Position numbers and translations under genes: made by a program. Below are positions 1-8,787 of a stretch of 64,000 bases of DNA, in pieces. Under the pieces are notes generated by a model, which was not told the origin of the DNA, made no database searches, and saw nothing but the letters and a program-made list of their open reading frames with translations. Each line of letters begins with the position of its first letter. Within the stretch, counting starts at the first letter, position 1. Source of the stretch: Paenibacillus uliginis N3/975 (GTDB lineage: Bacteria > Bacillota > Bacilli > Paenibacillales > Paenibacillaceae). The stretch spans positions 4,753,705-4,817,704 of the forward strand of contig NZ_LT840184.1 in NCBI RefSeq assembly GCF_900177425.1. The letters are read 5' to 3'.

Positions 1-1007
1 GTTTCCGATCCGAGAGAACGTCCTTTAGCATCATAAGCGGTAGATTTAACGGTAATCCGCTGTGCCTTCGTTCCGTTCTCCACTCCGATTGTCACAACCA
101 GCTTATTGTTGATCCGTGTTCTTCCCTCGGCAATAATCTTAGGTGTCTGGCTGCTGCCGGTCAAAAACACTTTAACTCCGCTGATAGCTTTACCTGCCTC
201 GAGTTCTGCTTCAAAGTTAGCGATTTCCTTGTCTGTCAGGTAACCGGTCGTAGTATTAACTTCAACTACTTTTCCGTTTGAGTTACTACCTACAATAATG
301 ACCCCAACACGGCCGCCTTCATTTCGGTTTTGAATAGATCCGGTAATGATGAGCTTGCCGTTCTCCAAACGGCTTCCTGTCTGAAGAAGCTTTACAGCGT
401 CCTCTGTTGAATCAATAACCGAAACCTTCACACTTTTAATCAGATTTACAGCTTTCAGTTTTATTCCATATGTAGTGACCTCACCACTAGTCATGTAGCT
501 GTATGCCGACTTTACTTCAACCGCCTTGCCGGATGCATCATAACCGACTGCCATCATCCCTACACGGCGTCCCTCATTTGCATTTTGTACAGCACCCGAA
601 ACCTCAATGCTTCCATTTTCCGTACGTGTCCCGGATTCGAGCAGCACCGCTTGGCTGCCTGCCTGTCCTGCCGGAAGTACTTTTACATCTTTAATCTTGC
701 TTCCGCTTTTGAGGGCAACTTCGAAAGTTTCGATTTCATTGCTCATAAGATAGGCTGAATCCCCTACGACCTCAATTGCTTTGCCGCTCTCGTCGTATCC
801 GACCACTACAAAGCCCGCCTCTGTGCCCGATCCGCCGTTGCGAACATCAAAGCTGACCTGCATCTTGCCGTTGACCAGCTCATGAGATGATTCTACTACT
901 GTAACACTGGAAGCCTCATCAGCTAAAGCAGTTGGCTGCATCTGTCCGAATGTCAATACCGCCGCCAACATGCCGGCTCCGATTGTTTGGATCCATCGCT
1001 TGTTCAA
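1..1007 (-). CDS. Secreted repeat protein, C-terminus cut off by the window edge
   Basis: The reading frame is open from a TTG at 1007 to the window edge, so the C-terminus is missing. GGGAGAG lies 6 bases before the TTG. The first 30 or so residues form a typical signal peptide (MNKRW, a hydrophobic stretch, then an ALA-type cleavage region), so the product is exported. The mature part consists of imperfect repeats of about 85 residues. Each has an NGKMQVS/NGSIEVS-like strand, a VGYDASGKAVEV-like turn and a conserved segment ending in IKSVKV. The pattern resembles small beta-sandwich (FxLYD-like) domains, but that link is tentative. I do not recognise a function. The gene is the last on its strand here and has a 300-base upstream gap. 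Confidence 0.75.
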   Translation of the reverse strand, partial: MNKRWIQTIGAGMLAAVLTFGQMQPTALADEASSVTVVESSHELVNGKMQVSFDVRNGGSGTEAGFVVVGYDESGKAIEVVGDSAYLMSNEIETFEVALKSGSKIKDVKVLPAGQAGSQAVLLESGTRTENGSIEVSGAVQNANEGRRVGMMAVGYDASGKAVEVKSAYSYMTSGEVTTYGIKLKAVNLIKSVKVSVIDSTEDAVKLLQTGSRLENGKLIITGSIQNRNEGGRVGVIIVGSNSNGKVVEVNTTTGYLTDKEIANFEAELEAGKAISGVKVFLTGSSQTPKIIAEGRTRINNKLVVTIGVENGTKAQRITVKSTAYDAKGRSLGSE

Positions 1008-1334
1008 TTTTATCTCTCCCTATGAGTAGTGTTAAAAATTGTATTGCACTAAAGCAACATTATAGGGATAGTAAGCTGTCAAGCATATAGAAGTAAAGCC
1101 CTATTTCCAAGCTCTTCATAAAAAAGTACAACTCTGGTACGCTATCCCCAATACTGACTGTAATCGGTCATAAAAAAAGTCTGAATTCTCACTTCTATTT
1201 TGCGAAAAAATGAAAAAGCCAGGGTCAAATGTGACAGAAATCAACGTGAAAAAGAGACCATGCCCCTTTCTGGGCGTGGTCTCTTGATATTCTTGGGGGG
1301 TATTCTGCTTAAGGTCCCTCTCCCGTCTGCTCCA
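1008..1334. other. Intergenic region between secreted protein and small hypothetical gene
   Basis: This gap should hold the promoter of the secreted repeat protein (minus strand) and it contains the terminator of the two small genes to its right. I found no open frame or known RNA motif. A TATAAT-like hexamer lies near 1060-1065 on the minus strand, but no well-spaced -35 box accompanies it. Confidence 0.5.
1248..1285 (-). terminator. Rho-independent terminator of the two small hypothetical genes
   Basis: A 13-14 bp stem (AAGAGACCA-GCCC paired with GGGC-TGGTCTCTT) with a 6-base loop is followed on the minus strand by a run of T. It lies just downstream of the gene ending at 1335. Confidence 0.8.
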
Positions 1335-1697
1335 TTATGGCGTAAACCCGCCATTAAATCGTTCATTTAACTGCTGATTCAATGTGCCATAGGATAAAAG
1401 TTGCTGTCTGAACTCTTCCCGTTCCTCTTCAGCCGAACCCACTGTGCTGTTCTCAAACGCGGCGTCCGTTGCATCCTCATAAGCGGTGTGCATGCTGTTG
1501 TCAAACCAGTCATGCTCCAGAGAGGCATCACTGCGAACCACTTTCATTAGTTCGTAACCTCCCATCGGTGCCGTCGGGGCCAAGTAAGCCAGAACTACAG
1601 TATCCGCTCCTGAAGCAGGGTGAACTTCCACTTCAGCACAAGGTGTACCGCTTACGTCCGTCATACGCCGGATCTTTGCGTCTTTAATAGAGTACAT
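1335..1697 (-). CDS. Hypothetical acidic protein, about 120 aa
   Basis: No function recognised. The protein is soluble and rich in acidic residues towards the C-terminus (GSAEEEREEFRQQLL), with no signal peptide or membrane segment. It has a short beta-rich N-terminal half (CAEVEVHPASG, VVLAYLAP) and a helical C-terminal half. AAAAGGAG lies 8 bases before the ATG at 1697. A second in-frame ATG at 1703 is too close to that site. The gene follows the 107-residue gene ending at 1712 on the same strand, and the two share a terminator, so they are probably cotranscribed. It looks like a lineage-specific small protein. Confidence 0.6.
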   Translation of the reverse strand: MYSIKDAKIRRMTDVSGTPCAEVEVHPASGADTVVLAYLAPTAPMGGYELMKVVRSDASLEHDWFDNSMHTAYEDATDAAFENSTVGSAEEEREEFRQQLLSYGTLNQQLNERFNGGFTP

Positions 1698-1711
1698 ATT
1701 CATTTCTCCTT

Positions 1712-2035
1712 TTAGTTGTCAGTAAGATGAGAAAGCAACCGAAACTGTTCCATCTGGTTGCGGGTATCAGGCGTTCCCAGACGGTAGATAGACATATACA
1801 CACGGTCCAGCGAATTCTGGAACAACGCATTTGTACTCTGCTCAGGTGTATCCGGCCATGGAAATACATATCCCGGGAAGGCTTCCTCTTCCTTTTCCTG
1901 CATTAAACCCAGCTCCATCCGCACTTGCTCAGCTTCCTCCGGGGTGGCCTCAATCTCCCATTCGTAAGAGCTCTGCCCTTGCTCTGTTAAAACCGAGCGG
2001 CTCTGAACGGAAACATAATACGTCGACTTGTCCAT
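1712..2035 (-). CDS. Hypothetical protein, 107 aa
   Basis: No function recognised. The N-terminal half alternates hydrophobic and polar residues in a way that suggests beta strands (TYYVSVQSRSVL, SSYEWEIEATPEEAEQV). The rest is helical and acidic. There is no signal peptide. AAGGAGTG precedes the ATG at 2035 at a good distance. It is the first gene of a two-gene unit with the 120-residue gene downstream, and the two products have similar size and charge, so they may act together. It is divergent from asnB. Confidence 0.6.
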   Translation of the reverse strand: MDKSTYYVSVQSRSVLTEQGQSSYEWEIEATPEEAEQVRMELGLMQEKEEEAFPGYVFPWPDTPEQSTNALFQNSLDRVYMSIYRLGTPDTRNQMEQFRLLSHLTDN

Positions 2036-2196
2036 GACGCTCTCACTCCTTCGCTTTGGATTCGTCCTCCCTCATAGTTTTCGTTAAAGGACAGACATTT
2101 TATGCCCTGCTTCGGCATATATCTGTATCACTTTGGCGATTTAGATCAAAAAAAGAAGGACAGCGTATGACAAAGACAAAGAGAGGATGAACCGTC

Positions 2197-4041
2197 ATGT
2201 GCGGAATAACCGGATTTATTCAATGGAGTGGCGACTTAACGCAGGATTCGGAGCTTCTAGTTAGAATGACAGATAGCATTGCCCACCGCGGACCTGACGG
2301 ATCAGGCACCTGGATTTCCAACCCATGCGCATTCGGTCACCGACGGCTCAGTGTTATCGATCCGGAGAATGGTGCCCAACCTATGATCATTCACCAGGAG
2401 GAAGAAGTATACGCCATTGTATATAATGGAGAGTTATATAATGCGGCGGAATTGAAAGACGAACTTATCCGAAGAGGACACCGGTTCAACACGAAATGTG
2501 ACACGGAGGTACTGCTCGTCTCCTACATCGAATGGGGCCCGGACTGCCTGGATCGGCTGAACGGAATATTTGCGTTTGCGATTTGGGATAGTGTTAGAGA
2601 GCAAGTGTTTTTAGCCAGGGACCGGGTCGGGGTTAAGCCGCTGTTTTACAGCTATATTGACGGGACACTCATATTTGGGTCTGAGCCGAAGGCATTGCTT
2701 CAGCATCCAAAGGTAGAGCCTGTTGTCGGTCCTGATGGCTTAGCTGAGGTGTTTATTGTCGGTCCCGCAAGGACACCTGGACATGGCGTTTACCGAAATG
2801 TATCGGAACTGAAGCCTGGTCAGGCGATGGTATTTAATCAGGGAGGTCTACGGACCTACACGTATTGGAAGCTTACAAGCAGACCCCATGAGGATAATGT
2901 GGAGCAAACCGCAGCCCATCTCCGTGATCTGCTCTACGATACCGTAGAGAGACAGCTGATATCCGATGTTCCGGTCTGCTCACTTCTGTCAGGGGGACTT
3001 GATTCCAGCGCCCTTTCCGCCATCGCTGTAGAATACTATAAACAGACGGGCCAAGGTCAAATTCATACGTATTCCGTAGACTATGTAGATAACGACAGAC
3101 ATTTTCAATCTCATTCGTTTCAGCCAGGGGTTGACGCTCCCTGGATCAAGCGGATGCATGAAGAGCTTGAAACGAAGCATCACTGGATTGAATTCGATAC
3201 CCCTGAGCTGGTTGAAGCTCTTGATGTGTCCACCCAAAAAAGAGATCTTCCGGGTATGGCCGATGTCGACGCTTCCTTACTCCTGTTTTGCCGGGAGATT
3301 AAAAAAGGAGCGACTGTGGCTATCTCCGGTGAAGCCGCGGATGAAATATTCGGCGGATATCCTTGGTTTCACAGAGAAGAAATGTTGAATGCCGGAACAT
3401 TCCCCTGGTCTGTCGCTCCGGATATGCGTGCAGGGCTGCTCTCCCCTGAAATCCGGGAATGGATTCGTCCCCTTGAGTACTTGAGTGACCGGTACAGCGA
3501 TGCCGTGGCAGAGGTTCCGACTCTGGCGGAAGAAAGCGGCCAGGAGTCAAAAATGCGCATTATGTCTTACTTGAATATCACCCGCTTCATGCCAACGCTG
3601 CTTGACCGGAAAGACCGCATGAGCATGGGCGTCGGATTGGAAGTACGCGTACCCTACACGGATCACCGTCTGATTGACTATGTATGGAATGTCCCTTGGA
3701 GCATCAAAACAACAGGCAACCGGGAAAAAGGCATACTTAGAAAAGCGCTGGAAGGCGTACTTCCTGAAGATGTGCTATACCGCAAAAAAAGCCCCTATCC
3801 AAAAACGCATAATCCCAACTATCTGACAGCTGTCAAACAGCAGGTTCTTTCCATCTTGGATGAGCCTTCATCTCCAATCCTGCCGCTCGTAGACATTGCA
3901 AAAATCAGGGAGCTCGCCTCCTCTCCTGATGCATCCTCCAACCTGCCTTGGTTCGGTCAGCTGATGTCGGGGCCCCAGTTGTTTGCATATCTGGCCCAAG
4001 TGAATTATTGGCTGAAGGAGTACAATGTGGCCATTCGGTAA
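2197..4041 (+). CDS. asnB: Glutamine-hydrolysing asparagine synthetase
   Basis: Makes asparagine from aspartate, ATP and glutamine in the cytoplasm. The N-terminus is MCGITGF, with the catalytic Cys2 of a class II amidotransferase, and HRGPDGSG follows near residue 30. The synthetase half has the ATP-binding SGGLDSS motif near residue 268 and ends with a conserved RVPYTDHRLIDY segment near 485. At 614 residues it matches the length of B. subtilis AsnO (YisO), the sporulation-linked paralogue, better than AsnB or AsnH. Assignment to that paralogue is inference from length. GAGAGGATG precedes the ATG at 2197. The gene stands alone and faces rdgB. Confidence 0.93.
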   Translation: MCGITGFIQWSGDLTQDSELLVRMTDSIAHRGPDGSGTWISNPCAFGHRRLSVIDPENGAQPMIIHQEEEVYAIVYNGELYNAAELKDELIRRGHRFNTKCDTEVLLVSYIEWGPDCLDRLNGIFAFAIWDSVREQVFLARDRVGVKPLFYSYIDGTLIFGSEPKALLQHPKVEPVVGPDGLAEVFIVGPARTPGHGVYRNVSELKPGQAMVFNQGGLRTYTYWKLTSRPHEDNVEQTAAHLRDLLYDTVERQLISDVPVCSLLSGGLDSSALSAIAVEYYKQTGQGQIHTYSVDYVDNDRHFQSHSFQPGVDAPWIKRMHEELETKHHWIEFDTPELVEALDVSTQKRDLPGMADVDASLLLFCREIKKGATVAISGEAADEIFGGYPWFHREEMLNAGTFPWSVAPDMRAGLLSPEIREWIRPLEYLSDRYSDAVAEVPTLAEESGQESKMRIMSYLNITRFMPTLLDRKDRMSMGVGLEVRVPYTDHRLIDYVWNVPWSIKTTGNREKGILRKALEGVLPEDVLYRKKSPYPKTHNPNYLTAVKQQVLSILDEPSSPILPLVDIAKIRELASSPDASSNLPWFGQLMSGPQLFAYLAQVNYWLKEYNVAIR

Positions 4042-4134
4042 GGTTGATAGGCATGTGCTGTTGAATCATCGCAAGGCTAACTCCAACTATAAGTTCCAAT
4101 AAATATTACAATTTTGCAAATGTCACACTTGAAT

Positions 4135-4182
4135 TGAAAAAAGGATATTTCCCACCATTTCTGAATGGTTGGGAAATATCCT
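4135..4182 (-). terminator. Terminator of the rph-rdgB unit
   Basis: A long stem of about 19 bp with one mismatch (AGGATATTTCCCA paired with TGGGAAATATCCT, then CCATT with AATGG) and a 4-base loop. On the minus strand it is followed by a T-run. It lies between the convergent asnB and rdgB genes and may also stop asnB transcription, though the plus side has no clear T-run. Confidence 0.8.
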
Positions 4183-4234
4183 CTATGTACAGCAAGCGGT
4201 AATTCTGAACCACCGCTTACATTCAATATCGCTT

Positions 4235-4855
4235 CTATTGCAGTTTTGCCACTAGCTGACGCAGTGCGTCACCCCGATGGCTAATCGACTGTTTCTCTTC
4301 CAAAGTTAAATCGGCCATAGTTTTCTCGAAGTGAGGAACATAAAATAACGGATCGTAGCCGAAGCCTTTATTTCCTGATGGCTCTGAAGTAATCCATCCA
4401 TCAACCGTTCCTCTCGTCTCAACAAACTGCCCCGTCACCGGATCATACAGCACCAGAACGCAGACAAACTGCGCGGAACTGAGTAGCGGCTGTTCCGTAT
4501 CTTCACCAAGGCGTATCCCTTCAAGCTCAGCCAGGAGCTTGCGGTTGTTATCTTCATCCGCTCCATGCTCACCGGCATACCGGGCAGAATATACACCGGG
4601 TTCTCCATTTAGCGCCTCCACGCACAGGCCTGAATCATCTGCCAGGACAGGCATGCCTAGTACGTCTCCAACTTCTTTGGCTTTTTTCATCGCATTCTCG
4701 GCAAAAGTCTTTCCGTCTTCCACCACATCCGGAAGTTCAGGATAATCAAAAATGCTGACCACTTCTTTACCGAATGGTGCAAATGCATGAGAGAATTCCT
4801 TAATCTTGCCTTTATTTCGTGTTGCAACGATGATGACATTTCCCTGAAGCTTCAT
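4235..4855 (-). CDS. rdgB: XTP/dITP diphosphatase (non-canonical purine NTP pyrophosphatase)
   Basis: Hydrolyses dITP, XTP and ITP to monophosphates, keeping damaged purines out of DNA and RNA. The Ham1/RdgB family signature is clear: VATRNKGKIKEF near residue 10 binds the nucleotide. ADDSGLCVEALNG near residue 70 carries the catalytic acidic residues and leads to GVYSARYAG. GFGYDPLF near 170 and SHRGDALR near the end are also conserved. At 206 residues it has the usual family length. It starts 3 bases after the rph stop codon, so the two form an operon, as in many Firmicutes. Confidence 0.95.
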   Translation of the reverse strand: MKLQGNVIIVATRNKGKIKEFSHAFAPFGKEVVSIFDYPELPDVVEDGKTFAENAMKKAKEVGDVLGMPVLADDSGLCVEALNGEPGVYSARYAGEHGADEDNNRKLLAELEGIRLGEDTEQPLLSSAQFVCVLVLYDPVTGQFVETRGTVDGWITSEPSGNKGFGYDPLFYVPHFEKTMADLTLEEKQSISHRGDALRQLVAKLQ

Positions 4856-4858
4856 AGA

Positions 4859-5617
4859 TTACACTCCGCTTCTGGTGCTGACTGTGCCAATCTTAGCAGC
4901 TATAGGTCCAAGAACCTCCTGCTGGCGGGCAATCAGTTCACGGATTCCTTTTTCACCAAGTTCCAGAATCTGATCGAGTTCTTCACGTGAAAACGGGCTA
5001 TCCTCCCCGGTTCCCTGTACCTCGACAAATTTGCCGCTGCCGGTCATCACGAGATTCATGTCCACTTTAGCCTTCGAATCTTCTTCGTAATTCAAGTCAA
5101 GAAGTGCCTGCCCCCCGGCTACACCGACACTGACGGATGCCAAATAATCGGTGATCGGGAACACAGCCAGCTTATGCTGCTCTGCTATTTTATTTACCGC
5201 AATCGCCATTGCCACGAATGCACCGGTAATGGAAGTAGTCCGGGTACCGCCGTCCGCTTGAATAACATCACAATCCAGCGTAATCGTACGTTCACCCAGC
5301 GCATGCAGATTCACAACGGACCTGAGCGCTCTACCGATCAGCCGTTGAATTTCCATCGTCCGGCCACTGAGTTTACCCCGGTTCGCTTCCCGCTGATTAC
5401 GGGACTGCGTTGCCCGCGGCAACATGGAATATTCCGCTGTCACCCAGCCCTTTCCTTGTCCTTTCAGAAATGGGGGAACCTTCTCGTCCACGGTAGCTGT
5501 AATCAGCACCTTGGTCTCCCCCATTTCGATGTACACGGAGCCTTCCGCATATTTATTCACATGGGTCGATAAATTCATCGGTCTGAGCTCGTCGCTCTTG
5601 CGTCCGTTAGATCTCAT
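4859..5617 (-). CDS. rph: Ribonuclease PH
   Basis: A phosphorolytic 3'-5' exoribonuclease that trims tRNA precursors. The 252-residue protein has the family hallmarks: [13 protein letters not shown] at the N-terminus, a conserved [12 protein letters not shown] segment near residue 68, and the [19 protein letters not shown] active-site region near 115-135. AGGAGGC precedes the ATG at 5617. It is the first gene of an rph-rdgB pair. gerM lies 95 bases upstream on the same strand, so all three may be partly cotranscribed, with no terminator visible between gerM and rph. Confidence 0.95.
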   Translation of the reverse strand: MRSNGRKSDELRPMNLSTHVNKYAEGSVYIEMGETKVLITATVDEKVPPFLKGQGKGWVTAEYSMLPRATQSRNQREANRGKLSGRTMEIQRLIGRALRSVVNLHALGERTITLDCDVIQADGGTRTTSITGAFVAMAIAVNKIAEQHKLAVFPITDYLASVSVGVAGGQALLDLNYEEDSKAKVDMNLVMTGSGKFVEVQGTGEDSPFSREELDQILELGEKGIRELIARQQEVLGPIAAKIGTVSTRSGV

Positions 5618-5712
5618 GTTTTCTGCCTCCTACTTCTTATCGCAATCCTGATTAGCATCCCCTATTCTACCAAAGTGCTGGCATAAAAGCACCCTTTGGG
5701 TAAGCCTATCCT

Positions 5713-6765
5713 TTATATAGGAATTTCATTAATATGCTCTGGCCGGCTAACGGGTTCATTATAATTACGCCCATCATCACCCTTTACTTCCGTCAGGTCG
5801 TTCATCTGGATCTTCACTTTGACGTTATTCGAATTCTCTGCGACCGTCAATACGACCGCCTGAAGCATTTCAGACGGAATCTCGTCCCCTTGTTCAAACA
5901 TGCTTTCATTCAAGGAAACGGTAAGCGAACCATCCTCGTTTTTATCTACCGCTGCGACGGACGTCTCACTGGTCATCACATGCTCCAGACCATCTCCATG
6001 CTGCGGACCTCGGATCAGCTCATTCAGTGCTGCTGTTACCGAATCCTGCCCGGATGCAACTAGGCGGGTCACCGGAACATAGTACTGTATCCCTGCTGGA
6101 GATAAGCCTGAAAAATAAACAGTTACCGGTGAAGATTGAGAGTACTGCGTATCATCTGCTTTTTGCAGATTGATTCCCATGGTCCTCGCCAGCGGACGAT
6201 CCAGAGGGGTACGGTTAACAGGCATTTCATTCAGTTTGGCGCCTTCCATCCATAGCTGTACTTTATCAATTCCCTCATGACCCGTAAGAGTCCAGGTAAG
6301 AGCCTCTAAAATTTTGCGTTCATCCTGAGCTTTATACTCGCCAAAGGATTGATTAAATTCGACGACAGCCATTTTGTTTTCCTTATCGACCGTCACATTG
6401 ACCTGTGTTCCCGCTGGAAGCACACCGCGGAAGCCTACGGGAATATAACCAGCATAGGCTCCGCCGTCAACCATTACTTCCAATGCACCAACAATAGGGT
6501 CTTTCCCTTCTTCTTTGGGAATCCCCAAGGTGACCGGAGCCAGCATGCCTTTCTGATCCGACAGATACACTGTTGTCTGCAACCCGATCTGGCCTTGCAC
6601 CGACTTGCCTGAAACGGCGTTCAACATCTGGGACTCCACTTGCGCAGGCGGCGGATCAATAGCCTCCGATTCTTTCCCTCCGAATGGACCGCAGCCGGAC
6701 ATAATAATCGGAACAGCGAGAAGTCCGGCGGCTGATATCCCGCGAATATTGCGTTTACGTGTCAT
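5713..6765 (-). CDS. gerM: Spore germination/sporulation lipoprotein GerM
   Basis: A lipoprotein with two GerMN domains that in Bacillus takes part in engulfment and cortex formation. The N-terminus has a basic, hydrophobic signal ending in the lipobox IMSGC, so Cys25 would be lipidated. Two GerMN repeats follow, at roughly residues 80-200 and 220-345. Both contain the pattern of an alternating beta segment, an L..L..GP stretch and a V..N..F/L.E segment, with LIRGPQHGDGLEHVM in the second. GGAGG lies 7 bases before the ATG. The position next to rph matches the gerM-rph-rdgB order of spore formers. Confidence 0.92.
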   Translation of the reverse strand: MTRKRNIRGISAAGLLAVPIIMSGCGPFGGKESEAIDPPPAQVESQMLNAVSGKSVQGQIGLQTTVYLSDQKGMLAPVTLGIPKEEGKDPIVGALEVMVDGGAYAGYIPVGFRGVLPAGTQVNVTVDKENKMAVVEFNQSFGEYKAQDERKILEALTWTLTGHEGIDKVQLWMEGAKLNEMPVNRTPLDRPLARTMGINLQKADDTQYSQSSPVTVYFSGLSPAGIQYYVPVTRLVASGQDSVTAALNELIRGPQHGDGLEHVMTSETSVAAVDKNEDGSLTVSLNESMFEQGDEIPSEMLQAVVLTVAENSNNVKVKIQMNDLTEVKGDDGRNYNEPVSRPEHINEIPI

Positions 6766-6927
6766 GTATTGTTCCTCCCTACATTTTGTACAGGTTGTAC
6801 TCTTATGTATACGAGCCCTTTTTCAAAACATGCCCCTTCGTTTCCGGTTTCTGGACAAAGTGGCAAAGAAAAAAGTACAATCAGATATATAGAACCATAA
6901 CAACCACTACAATAACGGGGTGAGATC

Positions 6928-7485
6928 ATGGCCGACGCAAAAATACCTTATAGCCTGAACAGCAAGAAGGTCGCAGAAGCGACAACCAATCTGCTCCACG
7001 AACGAGGAGTTACCATGCAAGAAATCGCAGAGCTGGTAATGGTCCTCCAAAAGAAATACTACCCGAACCTGACCATGGAAGAATGTGTTGAGAATGTAGA
7101 AGCGGTGCTCAGCAAACGGGAGGTACAAAACGCCGTGCTGACAGGCATCCAATTAGATATGTTGGCGGAAGAAGGAAAGCTCCTCTCTCCGCTTCAGGAT
7201 ATGTTAGCCAATGACGAAGGACTTTATGGTGTAGATGAAATTCTGGCCTTTTCCATCGTCAATGTATATGGCAGCATCGGATTTACAAACTACGGTTATA
7301 TTGACAAGTTGAAGCCCGGAGTATTGGAGCGGTTGAATGACAAAGCCGACGGAAATATCCACACCTTCCTTGACGATATTGTTGGAGCTGTCGCAGCTGC
7401 GGCCAGCAGTCGAATCGCACACCGTAAACAAGAGGAACGCGAGCTTGAAACGACCGGAACAACCGAAGAGGACAATAATTTATAA
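6928..7485 (+). CDS. pgpA: Phosphatidylglycerophosphatase A family protein (YutG-like)
   Basis: The 185-residue protein closely resembles B. subtilis YutG, a PgpA-family protein linked to phosphatidylglycerol synthesis. Family segments visible are NLLHERGVTMQEIAELV at residues 20-36, NLTMEECVENVEAVL near 50, LLSPLQ near 88, GLYGVDEILA near 100, and FLDDIVGAVAAAASSRIAH at 145-163. The acidic DD pair in the last segment is typical of the family. GGGGTGAG precedes the ATG. The gene is divergent from gerM and ends at a strong terminator. Enzyme activity is inferred from family membership. Confidence 0.85.
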   Translation: MADAKIPYSLNSKKVAEATTNLLHERGVTMQEIAELVMVLQKKYYPNLTMEECVENVEAVLSKREVQNAVLTGIQLDMLAEEGKLLSPLQDMLANDEGLYGVDEILAFSIVNVYGSIGFTNYGYIDKLKPGVLERLNDKADGNIHTFLDDIVGAVAAAASSRIAHRKQEERELETTGTTEEDNNL

Positions 7486-7490
7486 TGAAA

Positions 7491-7530
7491 AACCGGGTAC
7501 CGTCCATTAGGATCGGTACCCGGTTCTTTT
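7491..7530 (+). terminator. Bidirectional terminator between pgpA and the LacI-type gene
   Basis: A 12-bp perfect stem AACCGGGTACCG with its complement and an 11-base loop, followed by CTTTT on the plus strand. A T-run follows on the minus strand too, so it can serve both converging genes. Confidence 0.85.
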
Positions 7531-7550
7531 CGCTACCTCTACCAGCCCAT

Positions 7551-8609
7551 TTACTCTTTATCCTTCATGGAGGAGATTGACTCACGATGAATAATGGAAG
7601 CTGCCATATAGACTGTTTCATTCGGGAAATCGTGATACTTTATACTGTGCAGTATAAGTTGTACAGCTCTTCTACCCATAATTTCCTTCTCCACATTCAC
7701 TGTAGTTAGACCCGGATTGGTATGGTAAGCGTCCTCGATATTGTCAAAACCGGTAATGGAAATATCATTCGGAACCTTAAGCTTCAGATCGGATAAGGCT
7801 CTTATAGCACTGATTGCCAGCGAATCATTGGCGCATACGAGTGCAGTAGGCAGATCATCATTTTTCCGGGATTCTAGCAGGATGGATTTAATTTCTTCGG
7901 TATGCTCTACCCGATTCTCTCCATTTAAATGGCACAAAGGATCCTGACGGTCAACAATCAATCCATACTCTTCCATCGCGTCCTTAAAGCCGTTCCATCT
8001 GCTTAGAAAACTTTGTGAATAATCCATGTTGCCTACAAACCGGATCTTGCGATGATCCATAGATAGCAGGTGATGACTCAACTGATAGATACATTCCCTG
8101 TTGTTAGAGAACAAGCGGATGGCTTCGACCAGCGGATTTCCAGAGTCGACAAGCACGATAGGAACCTGCAGTCTACTGATTTCCTGGAGTACCTGGCTTT
8201 CTACCTCACCAACCCCGATAAACCCTTGAATATTGCTCTTATTCACAATAGACAAGAAGCTCTCCGCTGTCTGATCCGTAATGACAACCCCTTTAATGTC
8301 TACTGACTCGAGCTCCTGCATAATTCCATCGACAATTCGCCCCCAATAGAGCGAGTCTTTAAATTGATAGCGGGTATTGGAAAGCAAAACAACAATCGTC
8401 TGAGCAGCGCTAGCTGTCTGGCTGTCTTCTTCCTCTCCAGTCCTTGCCGTCCGGGGATTGAAGCGGTATCCCATTTTAACAGCTGCCTGCAGGACCTTCT
8501 CCCGCGTTGCCGCGTTTACCCCTTCTTTACCGGAAAGAGACTTGGAGACGACATATTTAGAAACGCCGACTGCCTCAGCAATATGCTGCATCGTTACTTT
8601 ATTGCTCAT
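7551..8609 (-). CDS. LacI-family transcriptional regulator
   Basis: The N-terminal helix-turn-helix (VTMQHIAEAVGVSKYVVSKSLSG, residues 4-26) and hinge (NAATREKVLQAAVKMGYRFN) are typical of LacI-type repressors. A periplasmic-binding-protein-like sensor domain follows, with GFDNIEDAYHTNPGLTTV near 290. I prefer the ATG at 8609, which has GGTGGAAAG before it. An in-frame GTG at 8621 lacks its own site. A nested inverted repeat lies upstream at 8673-8711 and may be its operator. The downstream target is not obvious. The adjacent Gfo/Idh/MocA oxidoreductase on the same strand is a plausible sugar-pathway partner. Confidence 0.9.
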   Translation of the reverse strand: MSNKVTMQHIAEAVGVSKYVVSKSLSGKEGVNAATREKVLQAAVKMGYRFNPRTARTGEEEDSQTASAAQTIVVLLSNTRYQFKDSLYWGRIVDGIMQELESVDIKGVVITDQTAESFLSIVNKSNIQGFIGVGEVESQVLQEISRLQVPIVLVDSGNPLVEAIRLFSNNRECIYQLSHHLLSMDHRKIRFVGNMDYSQSFLSRWNGFKDAMEEYGLIVDRQDPLCHLNGENRVEHTEEIKSILLESRKNDDLPTALVCANDSLAISAIRALSDLKLKVPNDISITGFDNIEDAYHTNPGLTTVNVEKEIMGRRAVQLILHSIKYHDFPNETVYMAASIIHRESISSMKDKE

Positions 8610-8672
8610 GATTCTTTCCACCCGTTCATTAGCTAGTTTGTTATTTGAAAGTTATTATAGCATATACAAGTA

Positions 8673-8711
8673 GAAACGGTTTTACCGTCCTTTACAGACG
8701 GCGACCGTTTC
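8673..8711 (-). promoter_or_regulatory. Candidate operator upstream of the LacI-type gene
   Basis: GAAACGG at 8673-8679 is exactly complementary to CCGTTTC at 8705-8711, and an inner pair CCGTC/GACGG is nested between them (8685-8689 and 8697-8701). The block lies 60-100 bases before the regulator's start, where an autoregulatory operator would be expected. The CG-centred half-sites resemble LacI-family operators. Binding is inference. Confidence 0.4.
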
Positions 8712-8734
8712 CGCGAGAAATATAAGTCAAGTAT

Positions 8735-8765
8735 AAAAAAGACAGACCCTGATGGAGGACCTGCC
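8735..8765 (-). terminator. Terminator of the Gfo/Idh/MocA oxidoreductase gene
   Basis: A stem of about 10 bp with G-T pairs (GGCAG-GTCCT with AGGGT-CTGTC on the minus strand) is followed by a run of six T. It separates the oxidoreductase gene from the LacI-type gene. Confidence 0.7.
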
Positions 8766-8787
8766 TTCGTTCTGCTAAGCGATTCTA

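Noticed and set aside
2036..2196. A T-box leader before asnB
   Set aside because: No GGGTGGTACC-like T-box and no terminator with T-run are present in this 160-base gap.
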